Shown here: positions 63,046 through 64,000 of the stretch, in pieces
Numbering within the stretch: the first letter of the stretch is position 1
Layout: every line of letters starts with the position of its first letter
Origin: Augochlora pura
Lineage: Eukaryota > Arthropoda > Insecta > Hymenoptera > Halictidae
Direction of reading: 5' to 3'
NCBI RefSeq assembly: GCF_028453695.1
Contig: NC_135777.1
Location: forward strand, 16,419,714 to 16,483,713
Length of the DNA stretch: 64,000 nucleotides
The notes under the pieces: model-generated
Told to the model about the DNA's origin: nothing
Database searches by the model: none
What the model saw: only the letters and a program-made list of their open reading frames with translations
Program-made: the position numbers and the translations under genes

Positions 63046-63656
63046 ATGGAGGAGCCAGAAAAAGCTCAAGCATCAGAATGGAAGAGACCGGACCAAGTAA
63101 TGCAGCTACATCGTTTGAAAATAAAAAAACGTGCGCTCCAAGCACGTATGAACAATTCCCGAGTTAACAAACAAAATGTGGAATTGACATCTATGGACAT
63201 AGTAAAAGAGTGCAATGTTGATACTAGTCACAGTTTACCTAAAAAACGAAAAAATCCTTTTGCAAGAAGTACAAAAGATGAAACGAATAAAAAGCCAAAT
63301 ATAACTTCTAACGAGTTGGAATGTAGTAATGATAGTACATTATTTGAGATTTTGAAACTTGAAGCTCCAAAAAAGCCAATTGAAGCGTCAACAATTGAAT
63401 ATCCATACACGTTCTCTAACATACTCTCAAAAATAGAAGGGAATAAGCAAACTTCGGATTTAGATACACCAAAAGGTGAAAAATATATTCCAATAGATTG
63501 GACATTAAAGTCAAAGATGAGATTTATGTCACCCAAATCATTTCCATGGAACTCCAAATTAAAAACTAGCGAAGAAGCATCTGGTACAACTGGATTTGTA
63601 AGGTGTTTAGATATTAGTGAAACAGATTCAACATTAGACACTAGTCCAAATGCAAG
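63046..63656 (+). CDS. DONSON: DONSON (humpty dumpty) exon 1, N-terminal region
   Basis: DONSON is a nuclear replisome factor that helps load the replicative helicase and protects stalled forks. This exon codes 203 residues plus two bases. The start chosen (ATG at 63046) gives MEEPEKAQASEWKRPDQVMQ; WKRP-x-x-V-x-x-L matches the RRP-x-x-V-x-x-L start of animal DONSON, and RKNPFAR near residues 68-74 matches its conserved NPFAR motif. A linker follows, then YIPIDWTLKSKMRFMSPKSF near residues 147-166, matching the conserved DW(S/T)LK block. The frame stays open to an ATG at 62983, but the extra 21 residues are hydrophobic, do not suit a nuclear protein, and run across a possible splice acceptor at 63021-63028. 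The donor GTGATA follows 63656 in phase 2. Confidence 0.85.
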
Positions 63657-63738
63657 GTGATATCTGAAATTGTTTCTATATTGTAATTTGGTAAATTTAC
63701 TTGTTCAAATAATTGTTACTGGTGTTTACTTTAAATAG
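63657..63738 (+). other. DONSON intron 1 (82 bp)
   Basis: A short GT..AG intron inferred from the frame match across it. Its length is close to that of the 83-bp intron between DIP exons 5 and 6, which may be near the minimal intron size of this genome. Confidence 0.85.
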
Positions 63739-64000
63739 GCTTCATAGGTGTTGTCTGATATGGCAGCACCCTTTGCTACCATGGTTGGAATTGTTTCCTC
63801 GCTCTGCTGGCAAAGTGAGTGCTAATTTAACAAGTAATTTGTCTTTTGTGAATAACATGTCTATTAAAGATGCTTTATACAAAGACTGGAGTGAAAGCTT
63901 TAGGTCTCTTTTCCACTTACTACGAGCAGGTCAATGCCCATACTTTTATGTGTGTGCGAATAATTTCACTGTATTATTTCGTGCGGCTGGAATTTGTGGA
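63739..64000 (+). CDS. DONSON: DONSON exon 2, cut by the window edge
   Basis: The acceptor TTTAAATAG ends at 63738. AG|G restores Arg, then LHRCCLIWQHPLLPWLELFP and RSAGKVSANLTSNLSF. Later come DALYKDWSESFRSLFHLLRA and GQCPYFYVCANNFTVLFRAA, and the window ends at GICG. The blocks W-x-HP-x-L-x-WL-x-LFPR, DWS-x-SF-x-SL and CPYFYVC-x-x-x-FTVLFRAAG are hallmarks of DONSON, so the identification is firm. The remaining C-terminal exons lie to the right. Confidence 0.92.

Noticed and set aside
63228..63641. 137-codon ORF on the minus strand opposite DONSON
   Set aside because: It is the antisense shadow of the DONSON exon and has no family resemblance.

Overview
The window looks like a piece of an insect nuclear genome, probably from a hymenopteran (bee, wasp or ant). 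The grounds are small exons separated by very long AT-rich introns, CpG dinucleotides that are not depleted, and several short palindromic transposon relics. The order-level call is inference from sequence style. There are no bacterial operons, rRNA genes, CRISPR arrays or tRNA genes that I can support.

Positions 7036-59031 (+ strand) hold most of one gene for a three-immunoglobulin-domain, GPI-anchored neuronal surface protein of the Dpr-interacting protein (DIP)/lachesin family. I assembled eight coding exons by hand: 7036-7148, 20248-20536, 33596-33754, 50817-50966, 57244-57394, 57478-57626, 58376-58435 and 58916-59031. Every junction has GT..AG borders and a matching codon phase. The joined frame is open from the first Ig strand to a hydrophobic GPI-type tail and a TGA. 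Motif content resembles Drosophila DIP-gamma most. The signal-peptide exon is not visible and probably lies left of the window. Ig1 carries an unusual Gly/Ser-rich loop insertion.

From about 59032 to 63045 lies the 3' UTR and intergenic space. From 63046 to the right edge is the 5' part of a second + strand gene, DONSON (Drosophila humpty dumpty), a nuclear replication-fork factor, with two exons visible and the second cut by the window edge. The two genes lie head to tail and have unrelated functions.

The introns, about 13, 13, 17 and 6 kb for the large ones, hold repeats: a TTAA-flanked MITE family (four copies), a TA-flanked palindromic family of about 350 bp (three copies), two or three other inverted-repeat elements, a decayed mariner/IS630-type transposase fragment, minisatellites (28, 37, 22 and 90 bp units) and microsatellites. 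Several GC-rich stretches (about 8300-9300, 11400-12420, 35050-36120, 41060-41900, 52970-53550) have no recognisable coding content and may be regulatory. I saw no convincing new multi-gene system. The most distinctive items are the Ig1 insertion and the repeat families.
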